Assembly: GCA_041654215.1 (NCBI GenBank) | Contig: JBAZDY010000008.1 | Coordinates: 1-39,215, forward strand | DNA from: Undivivens sp041654215 | GTDB lineage: Bacteria > Omnitrophota > Gorgyraeia > Gygaellales > Profunditerraquicolaceae | Reading direction: 5' to 3' | Length of the DNA: 39,215 bases | Notes under the pieces: generated by a model | What the model was told of the DNA's origin: nothing | What the model saw: the letters and a program-made list of their open reading frames with translations, nothing else | Database searches by the model: none | Part shown: one piece after another, positions 30,953-39,088 of the stretch | Numbering within the stretch: position 1 is the first letter of the stretch | How the letters are laid out: the number at the start of each line of letters is the position of its first letter | Made by a program: the position numbers and the translations under genes

Positions 30953-31786
30953 ATGGCGGCAAAATTACTATCTTTCATAAGGCAGAGGGTGCGGCAGATA
31001 CTACGGGACGAGTTCGAAGACGGGGCAACGCAGGAATGGGAGGATGACGAGTTAAACGAACACATCCTTACGTGCGTGGACGAGATATCCGAAGCATCGC
31101 CGGTGAAGGCGTGGGCGCCGGTGCCGACGACAGCCAATTCCAAACTGCTCGATTTATCCGGCATAGACGGGCTGATAAAAGTGAGCCACGCGGAGTATGA
31201 GCCGGGGCAGGACCCGCGCACTTTATTGAATATCAACGAAATAGACAGCGAGACGGTGGAGATGGAAGGGGACGCGGCAACGGAGTCCGGTACATCCGGG
31301 ACGCTGACGGGAACGGTGACATTTACGGCGGCAAGCGCGACCGTGACGGGCGCCCTCACGATATTCAGTACGGAGCTGGCGGCGGGGGATTATATAAAGC
31401 CCAGCGGCGGCGACCGCTGGTACCGGATTTATTCAATCGAAAGCGCGACATCGCTGACGCTGGATGAGGCGGTGAAAAGCGGGGACGGGGGCGCGGACAC
31501 GGTATCGCTGACGATGTACCGGAGCGGCGTGGCGATTATTTATTACGACAAGGTGCATACGCTGACGGAAACGCGCAGCACTTTAAAACTGGCGGAGGAG
31601 AACGCTTTGCTGATGGGGGCCAGCGCGTACGCAGCGATATCCAGGGCAAAGAGCCTGATAAACAGCATAAATTACGGCGGCGGGAGCACGCCGGCGGAAA
31701 TGCAAAACTGGGGAAACAACCGGCTGATGCTTTACCGTGAAAAACTGGGGCGGATGAAGAAGCCGGTAACAAAAAGAACGTATTAA
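30953..31786 (+). CDS. Probable head-tail adaptor protein with an Ig-like insert
   Basis: In the 277-residue protein, N-terminal helices (FIRQRVRQILRDEFED, LNEHILTCVDEISEAS) and a C-terminal helical part (LAEENALLMGASAYAAISRAK) fit gp4/gp6-type adaptor proteins. Residues about 110-200 form a Thr/Ser/Gly-rich beta domain (GTLTGTVTFTAAS, YRIYSIESATSLTLDE) that looks inserted. Its position between head and tail-fibre genes supports an adaptor role. Confidence 0.65.
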   Translation: MAAKLLSFIRQRVRQILRDEFEDGATQEWEDDELNEHILTCVDEISEASPVKAWAPVPTTANSKLLDLSGIDGLIKVSHAEYEPGQDPRTLLNINEIDSETVEMEGDAATESGTSGTLTGTVTFTAASATVTGALTIFSTELAAGDYIKPSGGDRWYRIYSIESATSLTLDEAVKSGDGGADTVSLTMYRSGVAIIYYDKVHTLTETRSTLKLAEENALLMGASAYAAISRAKSLINSINYGGGSTPAEMQNWGNNRLMLYREKLGRMKKPVTKRTY

Positions 31787-31797
31787 AAGGGGGCAAC

Positions 31798-32400
31798 ATG
31801 GGCATTTTCAGGAAATTTGATTTAGTGATAGGGACATGGATAGCCAGGACATTCAACCTCCCTATACCATGCGGAGTAGGCGGAGGCCCGATGAATGTAC
31901 AAACCAGTCTGGAGGCACGGCACTTCGAGGCAATAGACCCCGGGCTGGGGGCGGAGTTCCTTAAAGCGCATCCCTGCACCACACACCCGCAGTACTGGCG
32001 GGAAGTGGTGAAAAACCGGCGGCTGGTTAAGAACAAGTGCATTACCACCGCGTACGTGACGTTCCTGGCGCTCATGCACCAGACGGACGCAACCACGATA
32101 GGCGACTTTAAGTACCACGACAGCGGCATCGGTACCGGCGATGAGGCGGTAGGGGATACGGGGCTGGGGACGGCGTGGGGCGGGGCAAGAAGTGAAGGCA
32201 CGCAGGTAGCAAGTACCAACGCCTACACCAGCGTAGCCACTACAACTTATAACGCCAGCAAAGCCATTACCGAGCACGGCCTGTTCAACGCTTCCAGTGA
32301 CGGCACGCTGATGGACAGAACCAAGTTTGCCGCCATTAACGTGGTAGACACCAACCAGATACAGTGGACGTTCACAGTTACATTCACAGCGGGGGGATAG
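31798..32400 (+). CDS. Tail or appendage structural protein
   Basis: In the 200-residue protein, the C-terminal two thirds are beta-rich with repeated Gly/Thr motifs (HDSGIGTGDEAVGDTGLGT, TTYNASKAITEHGLF, QWTFTVTFTAGG), the pattern of a phage appendage protein seen in several phages (from memory). GGGG precedes the start. Confidence 0.6.
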   Translation: MGIFRKFDLVIGTWIARTFNLPIPCGVGGGPMNVQTSLEARHFEAIDPGLGAEFLKAHPCTTHPQYWREVVKNRRLVKNKCITTAYVTFLALMHQTDATTIGDFKYHDSGIGTGDEAVGDTGLGTAWGGARSEGTQVASTNAYTSVATTTYNASKAITEHGLFNASSDGTLMDRTKFAAINVVDTNQIQWTFTVTFTAGG

Positions 32401-32437
32401 TAGCTCCGGGAAACATGTACGTGTGAAGGGATTGTAA

Positions 32438-34168
32438 ATGACATACAAGCTAATTGGCGCAGATGATGGAGATATTGACGGTTCACATGCAGGGGGATAT
32501 TTTATCCTGATTAAATTTGCCGCCGTTTCAAGTGGTGAACTTTCCGAGATACGGGTTAAATGCAGTGATTCCGGCAACCTCAAAGTAGCCATTTACGCTG
32601 ACAACGCCGGAGAGCCGGGAACACGGTTAGCCAAACTAGACACGTCAACGGCAGTTGTTGCGGGATGGAATACTCTGGCATTAGAATCATCCGTTGCCGT
32701 AGTTTCAGGAACTAGCTACTGGTTGGCGTTTATCTCTGACGCTCAAAGTGTAGGTTATGACATAACAACGGGAGATAGACGGCTGAAAGCCGCTACGTAT
32801 GCTACCTTTGCTTTCCCAGACCCGGCGGGTTCGGGCTTTGATACATATACAACCACAATTCCCTTTATTGCAGGATGGGGTTTTACCGCACTTCAAGCCG
32901 TAGGCGGGGGCTCTCTATCCATTGCCGCATCCCTGTCCAGCATATACCGGCAGGTTAAGAGCGTGGGGGGGGAATTAACGATAGCGGGCGCGGTAACGAG
33001 CATCTACAGACAGCTTATGAATGTGGGGGGAGCTACTGGGGAAGAAGGAAGCGCAGAAGAAGGGCCAAATAGCCCAGGCACAATGGCAGATGATGCCAGT
33101 GTTGGTACTGAAGCGTGGGTTAACCCTAATAATGCTAAGGTTAGTGATAATGTTTATGCTACTGCTTATTTTGATGAAGTTAGTATTTCCCATTACTTAA
33201 AAGCAACCAATTTTGGATTTTCTATTCCTACCGGAGCAACTATAAATGGTATCCTAGTTGAGATAGAGAGACGAGATTTAGACGAAAGGGCAACGGACTC
33301 GTCAGTAAAAATTATAAAAGCTGATGGGTCTATAGGTTCCGAAAATAAAGCTGATACAGTAAATAGATGGCCATTCTCCGATACTTATAAAGCTTACGGG
33401 GGAGCAACAGACTTATGGAGTGAAACATGGACACCAGAAGATATAAATGATACAGACTTTGGTGTTGTTTTATCTACTATTGGGGGTTTCACGGCTGCCG
33501 ATGTAGACCACATCCGCATAACGGTTTACTATACCACTACCACCCCCTGGATAACCGGTTCACTCAACCGCTTAATAAAACTCGGCGTGGGGGGAGCGGT
33601 AACAACTGCCGGGGCATTGAACCTTTTAATCAAGAAAAGCATGGGCGGCTCGGTGGGTATAGCCGGGGCATTATCCAGCATCTACCGGCGTTTTGTGAGC
33701 GTGGGCGGCGGAGAGGTATCAGCTTCCGGGGCCTTGAACAGGCTGATACTGGTGGGCGTGGGCGGGGCGGTAACAATGGCGGGAGCGGTAACGGGCATAT
33801 TAAAGCATTTCGTAAGTGCGGGCGGGGCGGTAACAATGGCGGGAGCGTTAGGCAGGCTGATAAAGCGGGGGGTGGGAAGCGGGTCCATTACGATAGCGGG
33901 GGCGTTAAGCCAGTGTTTCAAGATGGCGGTGGGACAGGGGGCGGTGGGCATAGCCGGGGCGCTGACGTACTGGTGGCCGCGCGTCCTCCACGCAATAGCG
34001 TTTACAGCGGCCTACCGTAAAGCCAGGGCGGTAACATCATTATACCGAAAATTCAAAGCCTTCACCGCCGCGTACCGGAAACTAAAAATAATCACGGCGG
34101 GATACAGGGCGGCCAAAGCGGTAACCAGTCTCTACCGCAAAGTAAAAGCGATTACCAGAGGGGGATAA
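32438..34168 (+). CDS. Repeat-containing tail-fibre protein
   Basis: 576 residues. Residues 1-150 look like a jelly-roll carbohydrate-binding domain (ISDAQSVGYDITTGD, YADNAGEPGTRLAKLD). An array of about ten 18-20-residue units follows (VGG-x-x-T-x-AGAL-x-x-LI/IYR-x). It is interrupted after two to three units by a different domain at about 199-368 (PNSPGTMADDAS, ITVYYTTTT) whose DNA is AT-rich. The last about 55 residues are five 10-residue basic units (AFTAAYRKAR, AVTSLYRKFK and so on). Likely a receptor-binding or fibre protein. Confidence 0.7.
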   Translation: MTYKLIGADDGDIDGSHAGGYFILIKFAAVSSGELSEIRVKCSDSGNLKVAIYADNAGEPGTRLAKLDTSTAVVAGWNTLALESSVAVVSGTSYWLAFISDAQSVGYDITTGDRRLKAATYATFAFPDPAGSGFDTYTTTIPFIAGWGFTALQAVGGGSLSIAASLSSIYRQVKSVGGELTIAGAVTSIYRQLMNVGGATGEEGSAEEGPNSPGTMADDASVGTEAWVNPNNAKVSDNVYATAYFDEVSISHYLKATNFGFSIPTGATINGILVEIERRDLDERATDSSVKIIKADGSIGSENKADTVNRWPFSDTYKAYGGATDLWSETWTPEDINDTDFGVVLSTIGGFTAADVDHIRITVYYTTTTPWITGSLNRLIKLGVGGAVTTAGALNLLIKKSMGGSVGIAGALSSIYRRFVSVGGGEVSASGALNRLILVGVGGAVTMAGAVTGILKHFVSAGGAVTMAGALGRLIKRGVGSGSITIAGALSQCFKMAVGQGAVGIAGALTYWWPRVLHAIAFTAAYRKARAVTSLYRKFKAFTAAYRKLKIITAGYRAAKAVTSLYRKVKAITRGG

Positions 34169-34169
34169 T

Positions 34170-34484
34170 ATGGCGATTGATGTTGTAACCAAGTTTCTCA
34201 ATACCGCTACGGTGCGGGCATGGGTTTATGTCTATGACGACGACAACGCCCTGATAGACCCGACAGCCGTAGTGATAACGATTACCGACCCTGCAAAAGT
34301 TGTGAAGACCAATGCCGTAGCCATGACTAAATCAGATACCGGCATATATTATTACGATTACCACGCCGGGGTTTCCGCGGCGGCCATGGACAAGGGCAAG
34401 TGGAGGGGCGTGGCAACGATAACGGACGGCAGCGGGGCCACGGCAATCATTACCCCGGTACCGTTCTCATTCGAGGTTGAATAG
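34170..34484 (+). CDS. Small beta-sandwich tail protein
   Basis: The 104-residue product has an Ig-like strand pattern (VRAWVYVYDDDNALIDP, VVITITDPA, GIYYYDYHAG, GVATITDGSGATA), typical of small tail or fibre accessory proteins. It starts right after the fibre gene. Confidence 0.65.
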   Translation: MAIDVVTKFLNTATVRAWVYVYDDDNALIDPTAVVITITDPAKVVKTNAVAMTKSDTGIYYYDYHAGVSAAAMDKGKWRGVATITDGSGATAIITPVPFSFEVE

Positions 34485-34550
34485 GATTGATAAAAACCCC
34501 CTTAATCCCCCTTTAGTAAAGGGAAAGAGTGGTGGAAAGGTAAATTTTAG

Positions 34551-36884
34551 TTGAGAACACTGACAGCGACATTACAGGCGGCGCAGGAAGCGAGAAGCCG
34601 GAAACAGGCCATAAAGGTAGTGTTCACGCACGGAGCGACAACGTACACGTATGAATACGAGCGCATGCTGTTCTGCGACCACAGCGAGGGTGACAACTCG
34701 CATTCGGCGGTAATCGAACTGCAAAACGCCGACCACGCGCTGGACGATATAGCGTTGAAGGGGTATAAAGCGGTAATCAGCCACGGTTTTATTACGCCGG
34801 CGGGAAAAGAGGTAAGCGCGGCGGCGCCGTTAACGGTAATAGACCAGCGGGACAGCTCGGCGCCGGGGTTATTGAGGCACACACTACAATGTTTAGGCAT
34901 ACCGGACGACTTGAAAGAGGACAAAGCCAACGCCGATTACCAGCACCATAAATCATCGTTAAAGACGCCGAAGGCGCTGATAACGGAAATCATGGACGGG
35001 CAGCCGGTGGCGGAAGAGCTGACGGAAGCGCAGGAGACGGTTGACGGGTACGAAAACCTTTACGCGGGGGCGCTGATAGGGTCAGGTTTCAGGGCAACCA
35101 TCACCAACACGGTAACCAAGCTTGCGTTCAAGCTAAAGAAGTACGGCAGCCCTACGGGAAACGTCCAGTACCGGATACGCGATGAGGAGGGGGTGGGAGA
35201 CCTTGCCCTGGTAACGGTATGCGATGCCAGCGCGCTCACGACAACGGCCACCTGGTACGAGATAACATTTGCGGCCCCATTGGAGATGGACGCGGAGATA
35301 AACGCGTTTGTGCAGTTCGGGGGCGGAGACGAAGACAATTACGTAATGGTGGCAAAAAACGCCGGAGCGTATAAAGAAGGGGAGCAATATGTAACGATAA
35401 ACGCGGCCGGGGAGCCTTACAACATCTACAGTGACGAGGGCTCGGTGTACCGGTACAAATACCAGTACGCGGGGATATCGGTATTCGACCACTGCGAAAG
35501 CGTGGGGGTGGAATTCGACAGCGAAGACAGCCTGATAGACACCTATCTCCCGCAGGACGCGTTCAGGATAAACGAGGGAGAGGACCGGCTGACGGTGATA
35601 GAGCGGCTTTTGTTTTACACCGCCTGCTACCGGAACTTCAAAGCGGACGCGAAGATGCACGTGTTCGTGCCCGTGACAAGCGGCACCACGTATGACAGCG
35701 AGTATTCGCTCGCATCCGGGCATCCATTCTTCAACAAGAGCCACAGAGACGCGCTGGTGATACCGAATAAGATAATCGTGAGGTCGCCGAAAGACAGCGC
35801 CATCATCTACGAAGGCTCGGCAACGAGCGCGGCCAGTTACGCATTGAAACCGAAGAATGAATATAAACGCATGGCGCTGGAAAGCAATGCGCAGGGGAAC
35901 AGCATAGCCGCGGCGATAATCGGCAGGCTGGAGGTAAATGCGCAGCAGGGCGGGGCCAGCGCGCCGGTCAACTGCGGTTCCGAGCTTTACGATTACATAA
36001 AAGTGACGGACGCACGGCAGGGGGACACGCGCACGGGCAACCTCGGCACGATAAGGCGGGTGTACCGGAACTACCCGGACAAAGCGCCGGAATACAACAT
36101 GTACTTCAGCTTCGGGCGCATGACTTTACAGGGGGTGCCGGGGACGAGGGCGTCATCCATAATGAGAGCGCTGGGCATGACGGGGTTAAGGCGGGCAGGC
36201 GACAACGGAGCGATACCGTGGGACGAGCTGTATGCGCTGCTCGACGATATGACCGGCAATCTGCGGGACATAAACATGGCGCTGGGGTGGCTGGAGGGGG
36301 AGACGCCGGCGGATAAGCTGATAGGCGAGGCGGTGCAGGGGTATCTAAAGCACGTCATAGAGGACACGGCGCCGGTGCTGGGGGGGAAATTAAACGCCAA
36401 CAATAAGACGCTGGATAATCTATGGCTGCTGCAGGCATTAACCGCAATGGTTTTTAAGGTAAACGATGAATCAATATTGTCTCTTTCCGGCAGTTCAGCG
36501 AAGTTCTGGTTTACACTGGATATGAACAATACCAAGATTACCAGCCTGGGGACTCCGACCGCGGACGCGGACGCCGCGACCAAGAAATACGTTGACGATA
36601 ACGCGGGGGGTGTCAGCGGGTTCAGCGATGTAAGCGGCTCCAGGTCGGCAAACACGGTGTATCAGAACACAAGCGGCAAGACCCGGTACTGTTTGATATC
36701 CTTATATGTGGTTGAGGAGTCAATCGCGGCATTTATAGGGGCGGCGAATCCGCCGACAATGACATTGCCTATTACGATAACAACGGGGGCGATGTATCAA
36801 ATGATTACGCTGATAGTCCCCAACAACTGGTATTACAAAGTGACAGCGCCGTCCGGCATCGGGGAATGGCTGGAGAGCACGTAA
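34551..36884 (+). CDS. Large tail protein with C-terminal fibre segment
   Basis: The 777-residue protein probably starts with TTG 34551, 10 bases behind GGTGGAAAGG. The N-terminal 550 residues have beta-rich domains (TYTYEYERML, FRATITNTVTKLAF, YNIYSDEGSVYRYKYQYAG) similar to baseplate/fibre-hub proteins. The C-terminal part has the fibre shaft signature LDMNNTKITSLGTPTADADAA and then a small head. It is the last large virion gene. GC-rich throughout except near 36440-36540. Confidence 0.65.
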   Translation: MRTLTATLQAAQEARSRKQAIKVVFTHGATTYTYEYERMLFCDHSEGDNSHSAVIELQNADHALDDIALKGYKAVISHGFITPAGKEVSAAAPLTVIDQRDSSAPGLLRHTLQCLGIPDDLKEDKANADYQHHKSSLKTPKALITEIMDGQPVAEELTEAQETVDGYENLYAGALIGSGFRATITNTVTKLAFKLKKYGSPTGNVQYRIRDEEGVGDLALVTVCDASALTTTATWYEITFAAPLEMDAEINAFVQFGGGDEDNYVMVAKNAGAYKEGEQYVTINAAGEPYNIYSDEGSVYRYKYQYAGISVFDHCESVGVEFDSEDSLIDTYLPQDAFRINEGEDRLTVIERLLFYTACYRNFKADAKMHVFVPVTSGTTYDSEYSLASGHPFFNKSHRDALVIPNKIIVRSPKDSAIIYEGSATSAASYALKPKNEYKRMALESNAQGNSIAAAIIGRLEVNAQQGGASAPVNCGSELYDYIKVTDARQGDTRTGNLGTIRRVYRNYPDKAPEYNMYFSFGRMTLQGVPGTRASSIMRALGMTGLRRAGDNGAIPWDELYALLDDMTGNLRDINMALGWLEGETPADKLIGEAVQGYLKHVIEDTAPVLGGKLNANNKTLDNLWLLQALTAMVFKVNDESILSLSGSSAKFWFTLDMNNTKITSLGTPTADADAATKKYVDDNAGGVSGFSDVSGSRSANTVYQNTSGKTRYCLISLYVVEESIAAFIGAANPPTMTLPITITTGAMYQMITLIVPNNWYYKVTAPSGIGEWLEST

Positions 36885-36922
36885 GAAAGCGGGTGGGACA
36901 TGACTTCCGGCCAACAACTATC

Positions 36923-37048
36923 ATGAAAAACCATATGGAAAAACAGTTTAAGATAATCAGCACTTTTCTTACTATATACGGAATAATCGTATTCACCTTA
37001 CTTCTTATAGAGGCTATTGTTTTTGCCGCATGGATTGCAAGAATGTGA
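36923..37048 (+). CDS. Small single-pass membrane protein
   Basis: About 41 residues from ATG 36923. A basic front (MKNHMEKQFK) is followed by a long hydrophobic stretch (about residues 10-38). It is the first of the lysis-type membrane proteins. The upstream extension to 36866 has no better start. Confidence 0.5.
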   Translation: MKNHMEKQFKIISTFLTIYGIIVFTLLLIEAIVFAAWIARM

Positions 37049-37055
37049 GTTTACT

Positions 37056-37331
37056 ATGACTGAAGCCGAAGTCGGGCGTTTATTTCAGGAAATACGAGAC
37101 CTTAGAACTGAGAATACAGCTTGCCATGATAAACTAAATGAATTACTATCCGACCTTGAGAAAAAAGTAGTTGAACACGATATTGATATCCGTCTCTTAA
37201 AGCAGATAAAGAAGTGGGTTCTTAAAAATCTATGGTGGTTGGTGATAACAACCGTGGTTGGATTACTTGGTTCGGGCGGCGCATTGTGGCAGTTTATAGA
37301 GGCTTGGCAAAAACGAGGTATGCCCGGATGA
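37056..37331 (+). CDS. XhlA-like holin-associated protein
   Basis: In the 91-residue protein, residues 1-55 form a coiled coil (VGRLFQEIRDLRTEN, DKLNELLSDLEKKV), then a basic segment and one membrane helix (WWLVITTVVGLLGSGGAL, about 62-80). This matches haemolysin XhlA-type proteins that work with holins. ATG 37056 is chosen over an earlier in-frame ATG inside the preceding gene. The stop overlaps the start of the IS-broken gene (ATGA). Confidence 0.75.
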   Translation: MTEAEVGRLFQEIRDLRTENTACHDKLNELLSDLEKKVVEHDIDIRLLKQIKKWVLKNLWWLVITTVVGLLGSGGALWQFIEAWQKRGMPG

Positions 37332-37396
37332 GAGAGATTTTTAAGAATCTGATAAAGCGTTCAAGATTTATTGATAGCCTTGCGGTAATATTGTTA
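37328..37396 (+). pseudogene. 5' part of IS-interrupted small membrane protein gene
   Basis: The first 23 codons end in ...AVILL and then run into the left end of the IS at 37397. The remainder is at 1-158 across the circular join. TATTGTTA at 37389-37396 is the left copy of the 8-bp target duplication (right copy 39089-39096 = 1-8). Confidence 0.9.
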
Positions 37397-37475
37397 GGTA
37401 AGTATCCCTCCATACCCAGTAACCTTTCTTTATGAAATCTTTATACATTCTTTATATCCATGCCTAGTATATCCC

Positions 37476-37504
37476 TTGACAACCAGTATTATTAGTGTTA
37501 TTAT
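37476..37504 (+). promoter_or_regulatory. IS-internal sigma70 promoter
   Basis: TTGACA (37476-37481), a 17-base spacer and TATTAT (37499-37504). It lies within an internal copy of the terminal-repeat-like sequence and should drive the passenger and transposase genes. Confidence 0.85.
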
Positions 37505-37537
37505 AAGGGTGGAAAGTAAATAATGGAGGAAAAAGAA

Positions 37538-37732
37538 ATGAAACGAATAGAAGATAGACAACGAATTGCTAAGTGCGGTTGTCATTACGATGCACCTACA
37601 GGGACAATAACAAGCTATTGTCCCAACTTGGATTCTTGTGAATTTAAAAATGAAAGAATATCTACAATCAAAGCAAGCCAAAAAGCTTCCGGCATTGCAC
37701 ATCTGTTTACTACTCATATCGAAGGAAAATAA
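37538..37732 (+). CDS. IS passenger gene 1, Cys-rich
   Basis: The 64-residue product starts at ATG 37538, 8 bases behind GGAGG, rather than at ATG 37523. Cysteines in CGCHYD and C-x5-C (SYCPNLDSCEF) suggest a metal site. The stop abuts the next ATG. Function is unknown; similar small Cys proteins also occur in the phage (29305), so it may be captured cargo. Confidence 0.65.
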   Translation: MKRIEDRQRIAKCGCHYDAPTGTITSYCPNLDSCEFKNERISTIKASQKASGIAHLFTTHIEGK

Positions 37733-38071
37733 ATGCATAATTGCTATTTTGATAAAAAAGGCTTTTGGCATGAATGTGATAATCCTAATCTTCAAGGCAA
37801 TTGTATTGGCTGTAAATATGAACATATCATTGCCAGTGCCTATTACACTCTCTGCCATTGGTGTGGTAAGCAGATAGAAGCTCGCCATCCTAAGACGTTT
37901 TGTAGTAAAGAACATCAAAACGCATGGCGGTCTGAAAGAATGTCGTATGACAATAAGACCGCAATTGAAGGTGATATGTATTGGTCTGATGGGGGCGGTG
38001 CTGTCCCAATATACGATATCAAAGAATTGCGCATAGCTCAAAAAGAAATGTTGGGCGGAGCTAGAATTTAG
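37733..38071 (+). CDS. IS passenger gene 2, double zinc-finger-like
   Basis: The 112-residue product has an N-terminal cluster (NCYFD, HECDNP, GNCIGCKYEH) followed by a treble-clef-like finger (CHWCGKQI then FCSKEHQNAWR, about residues 41-66) and an acidic, aromatic end. It could bind DNA or the IS ends and help transposition, or be unrelated cargo. It starts directly at the previous stop; AT-rich. Confidence 0.65.
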   Translation: MHNCYFDKKGFWHECDNPNLQGNCIGCKYEHIIASAYYTLCHWCGKQIEARHPKTFCSKEHQNAWRSERMSYDNKTAIEGDMYWSDGGGAVPIYDIKELRIAQKEMLGGARI

Positions 38072-38080
38072 GAGATAAAA

Positions 38081-38965
38081 ATGAAAAGTGCTAGATACAC
38101 AATCAAAGAATTTAACGAACAATTCCCCAATGATGATATTTGCCTTGATTTTGTTTTCCACGCTCGTTATAACGATAAGGTTTTTTGCGAGACTTGCCAG
38201 AAAATCACCAACCACTATCGCCGGACAGGCCGTAAATCCTACGCCTGTGAGTTCTGTGGAAATGAGATATTCCCCACAGCCGGAACGATATTCCATAAAT
38301 CGCCTACGCCCTTGCGCTCGTGGTTTTACGCCATGTTCCTGATGTCCTCTACCCGTTGCGGTATATCCGCTAAACAACTCGAGCGTGAACTCGGAGTGAC
38401 CTACAAGACGGCATGGCGTATGTTTAAACAGATTCGTTCTCTCATGGATGAAAAGTCCGGGCCCATGAACGGTCATATTGAGGTTGATGAGACTTACATC
38501 GGCGGTAAGCACTCCGGCCCTCCAGGGCGAGGCGCAGATGGCAAAACGCCCGTTGTCGGTCTTATCCATCGGGAAGCCGGACAAGTGAACGCTACGGTCA
38601 CTAAGGACGTTAAGGCACGCACTATAATGCCTATAATCTGGAATAACGTTCCCCGTACCACCGAAAACACCATCCATACCGATGAATTCGCAACCTACAA
38701 CTACGTTCAAAAGCTCGGTTACTCGCATGGCGTTGTTAATCACGGCAAAGGGGAATACGCCGTTGGTATCAACCATGTGAACACGGTTGAGGGCTTTTGG
38801 TCGCTGGTGAAACGTGGTATTAATGGTGTCTATCATGCCGTATCCCCTAAATATCTCCAGTCGTATCTGAATGAGTATCAGTACCGCTACAATCACCGGA
38901 AATCGGCGACTCCGATGTTTTCTCTGATGATGAATCAGGTACAGGCAAAGGCTGTGAGGCTTTAG
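38081..38965 (+). CDS. IS1595-family (ISXO2-like) DDE transposase
   Basis: In the 294-residue protein, an N-terminal zinc ribbon (C36, C39, C56, C59) and a helix-turn-helix (about 94-118, SAKQLERELGVTYKTAWRM split) precede the ISXO2-like catalytic domain. Likely active-site residues are D136 (HIEVDETYIGG), D201 (IHTDEFATY) and E237 (NTVEGFWS) with K244. All look intact. AGGAG precedes the start. It moves the IS by cut-and-paste and, with matching ends, may mobilise the two cassettes in trans. Confidence 0.93.
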   Translation: MKSARYTIKEFNEQFPNDDICLDFVFHARYNDKVFCETCQKITNHYRRTGRKSYACEFCGNEIFPTAGTIFHKSPTPLRSWFYAMFLMSSTRCGISAKQLERELGVTYKTAWRMFKQIRSLMDEKSGPMNGHIEVDETYIGGKHSGPPGRGADGKTPVVGLIHREAGQVNATVTKDVKARTIMPIIWNNVPRTTENTIHTDEFATYNYVQKLGYSHGVVNHGKGEYAVGINHVNTVEGFWSLVKRGINGVYHAVSPKYLQSYLNEYQYRYNHRKSATPMFSLMMNQVQAKAVRL

Positions 38966-39014
38966 TGAGTAAATCCTTGAATCTCTTTTCGGTTAATTCC
39001 TTTTTCCGTCCCAT
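38847..39014 (-). CDS. Small antisense-overlapping gene at the IS 3' end
   Basis: The 55-residue product starts at ATG 39014 on the minus strand with AAAAAGGAG 7 bases upstream. It begins MGRKKELTEKRFKDLLTKAS, then a Ser/Thr/Asp-rich tail (PDSSSEKTSESP). Two thirds overlap the transposase gene in antisense. I remember similar MGRK-x-EL...LL-x-KA-x-QP proteins beside ISXO2-like transposases, notably in Chloroflexota, so this is probably a real companion gene. It may limit transposase by protein or antisense RNA. Confidence 0.55.
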   Translation of the reverse strand: MGRKKELTEKRFKDLLTKASQPLPVPDSSSEKTSESPISGDCSGTDTHSDTTGDI

Positions 39015-39088
39015 CGTGTTTACTCCTTTTTATTCTAATTTTAACACGATTTAGAAGCTAAACTACTGGTTGAGAGGGGATACTTACC

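Larger units (their letters stand above)
37397..39088 (+). mobile_element. IS1595/ISXO2-type insertion sequence with passenger genes
   Basis: 1692 bp. The left end is GGTAAGTATCCCTCCATA. The right end on the minus strand is GGTAAGTATCCCCTCTCA, then CCAGTA on both: 12 identical outer bases and a partial inner match. A perfect 8-bp duplication TATTGTTA flanks it, as expected for the IS1595 family. Content in order: promoter, two Cys-rich passenger genes, transposase, and a convergent small gene. An IR-like sequence (TATCCCTTGACAACCAGTA, 37470-37488) recurs 73 bases inside the left end. The passengers are AT-richer than the transposase. Confidence 0.95.

Noticed and set aside
32415..32440. A GTGAAGGGATTGTAAATG stretch resembling a cassette right end
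   Set aside because: Only a short partial match, no corresponding left end and no target duplication nearby; probably the ribosome site and start of the fibre gene.
37430..38896. A 488-codon open frame on the minus strand across the IS
   Set aside because: It lies antisense to three well-supported genes, shows no recognisable motif and no good start; it is an antisense shadow of their codon pattern.
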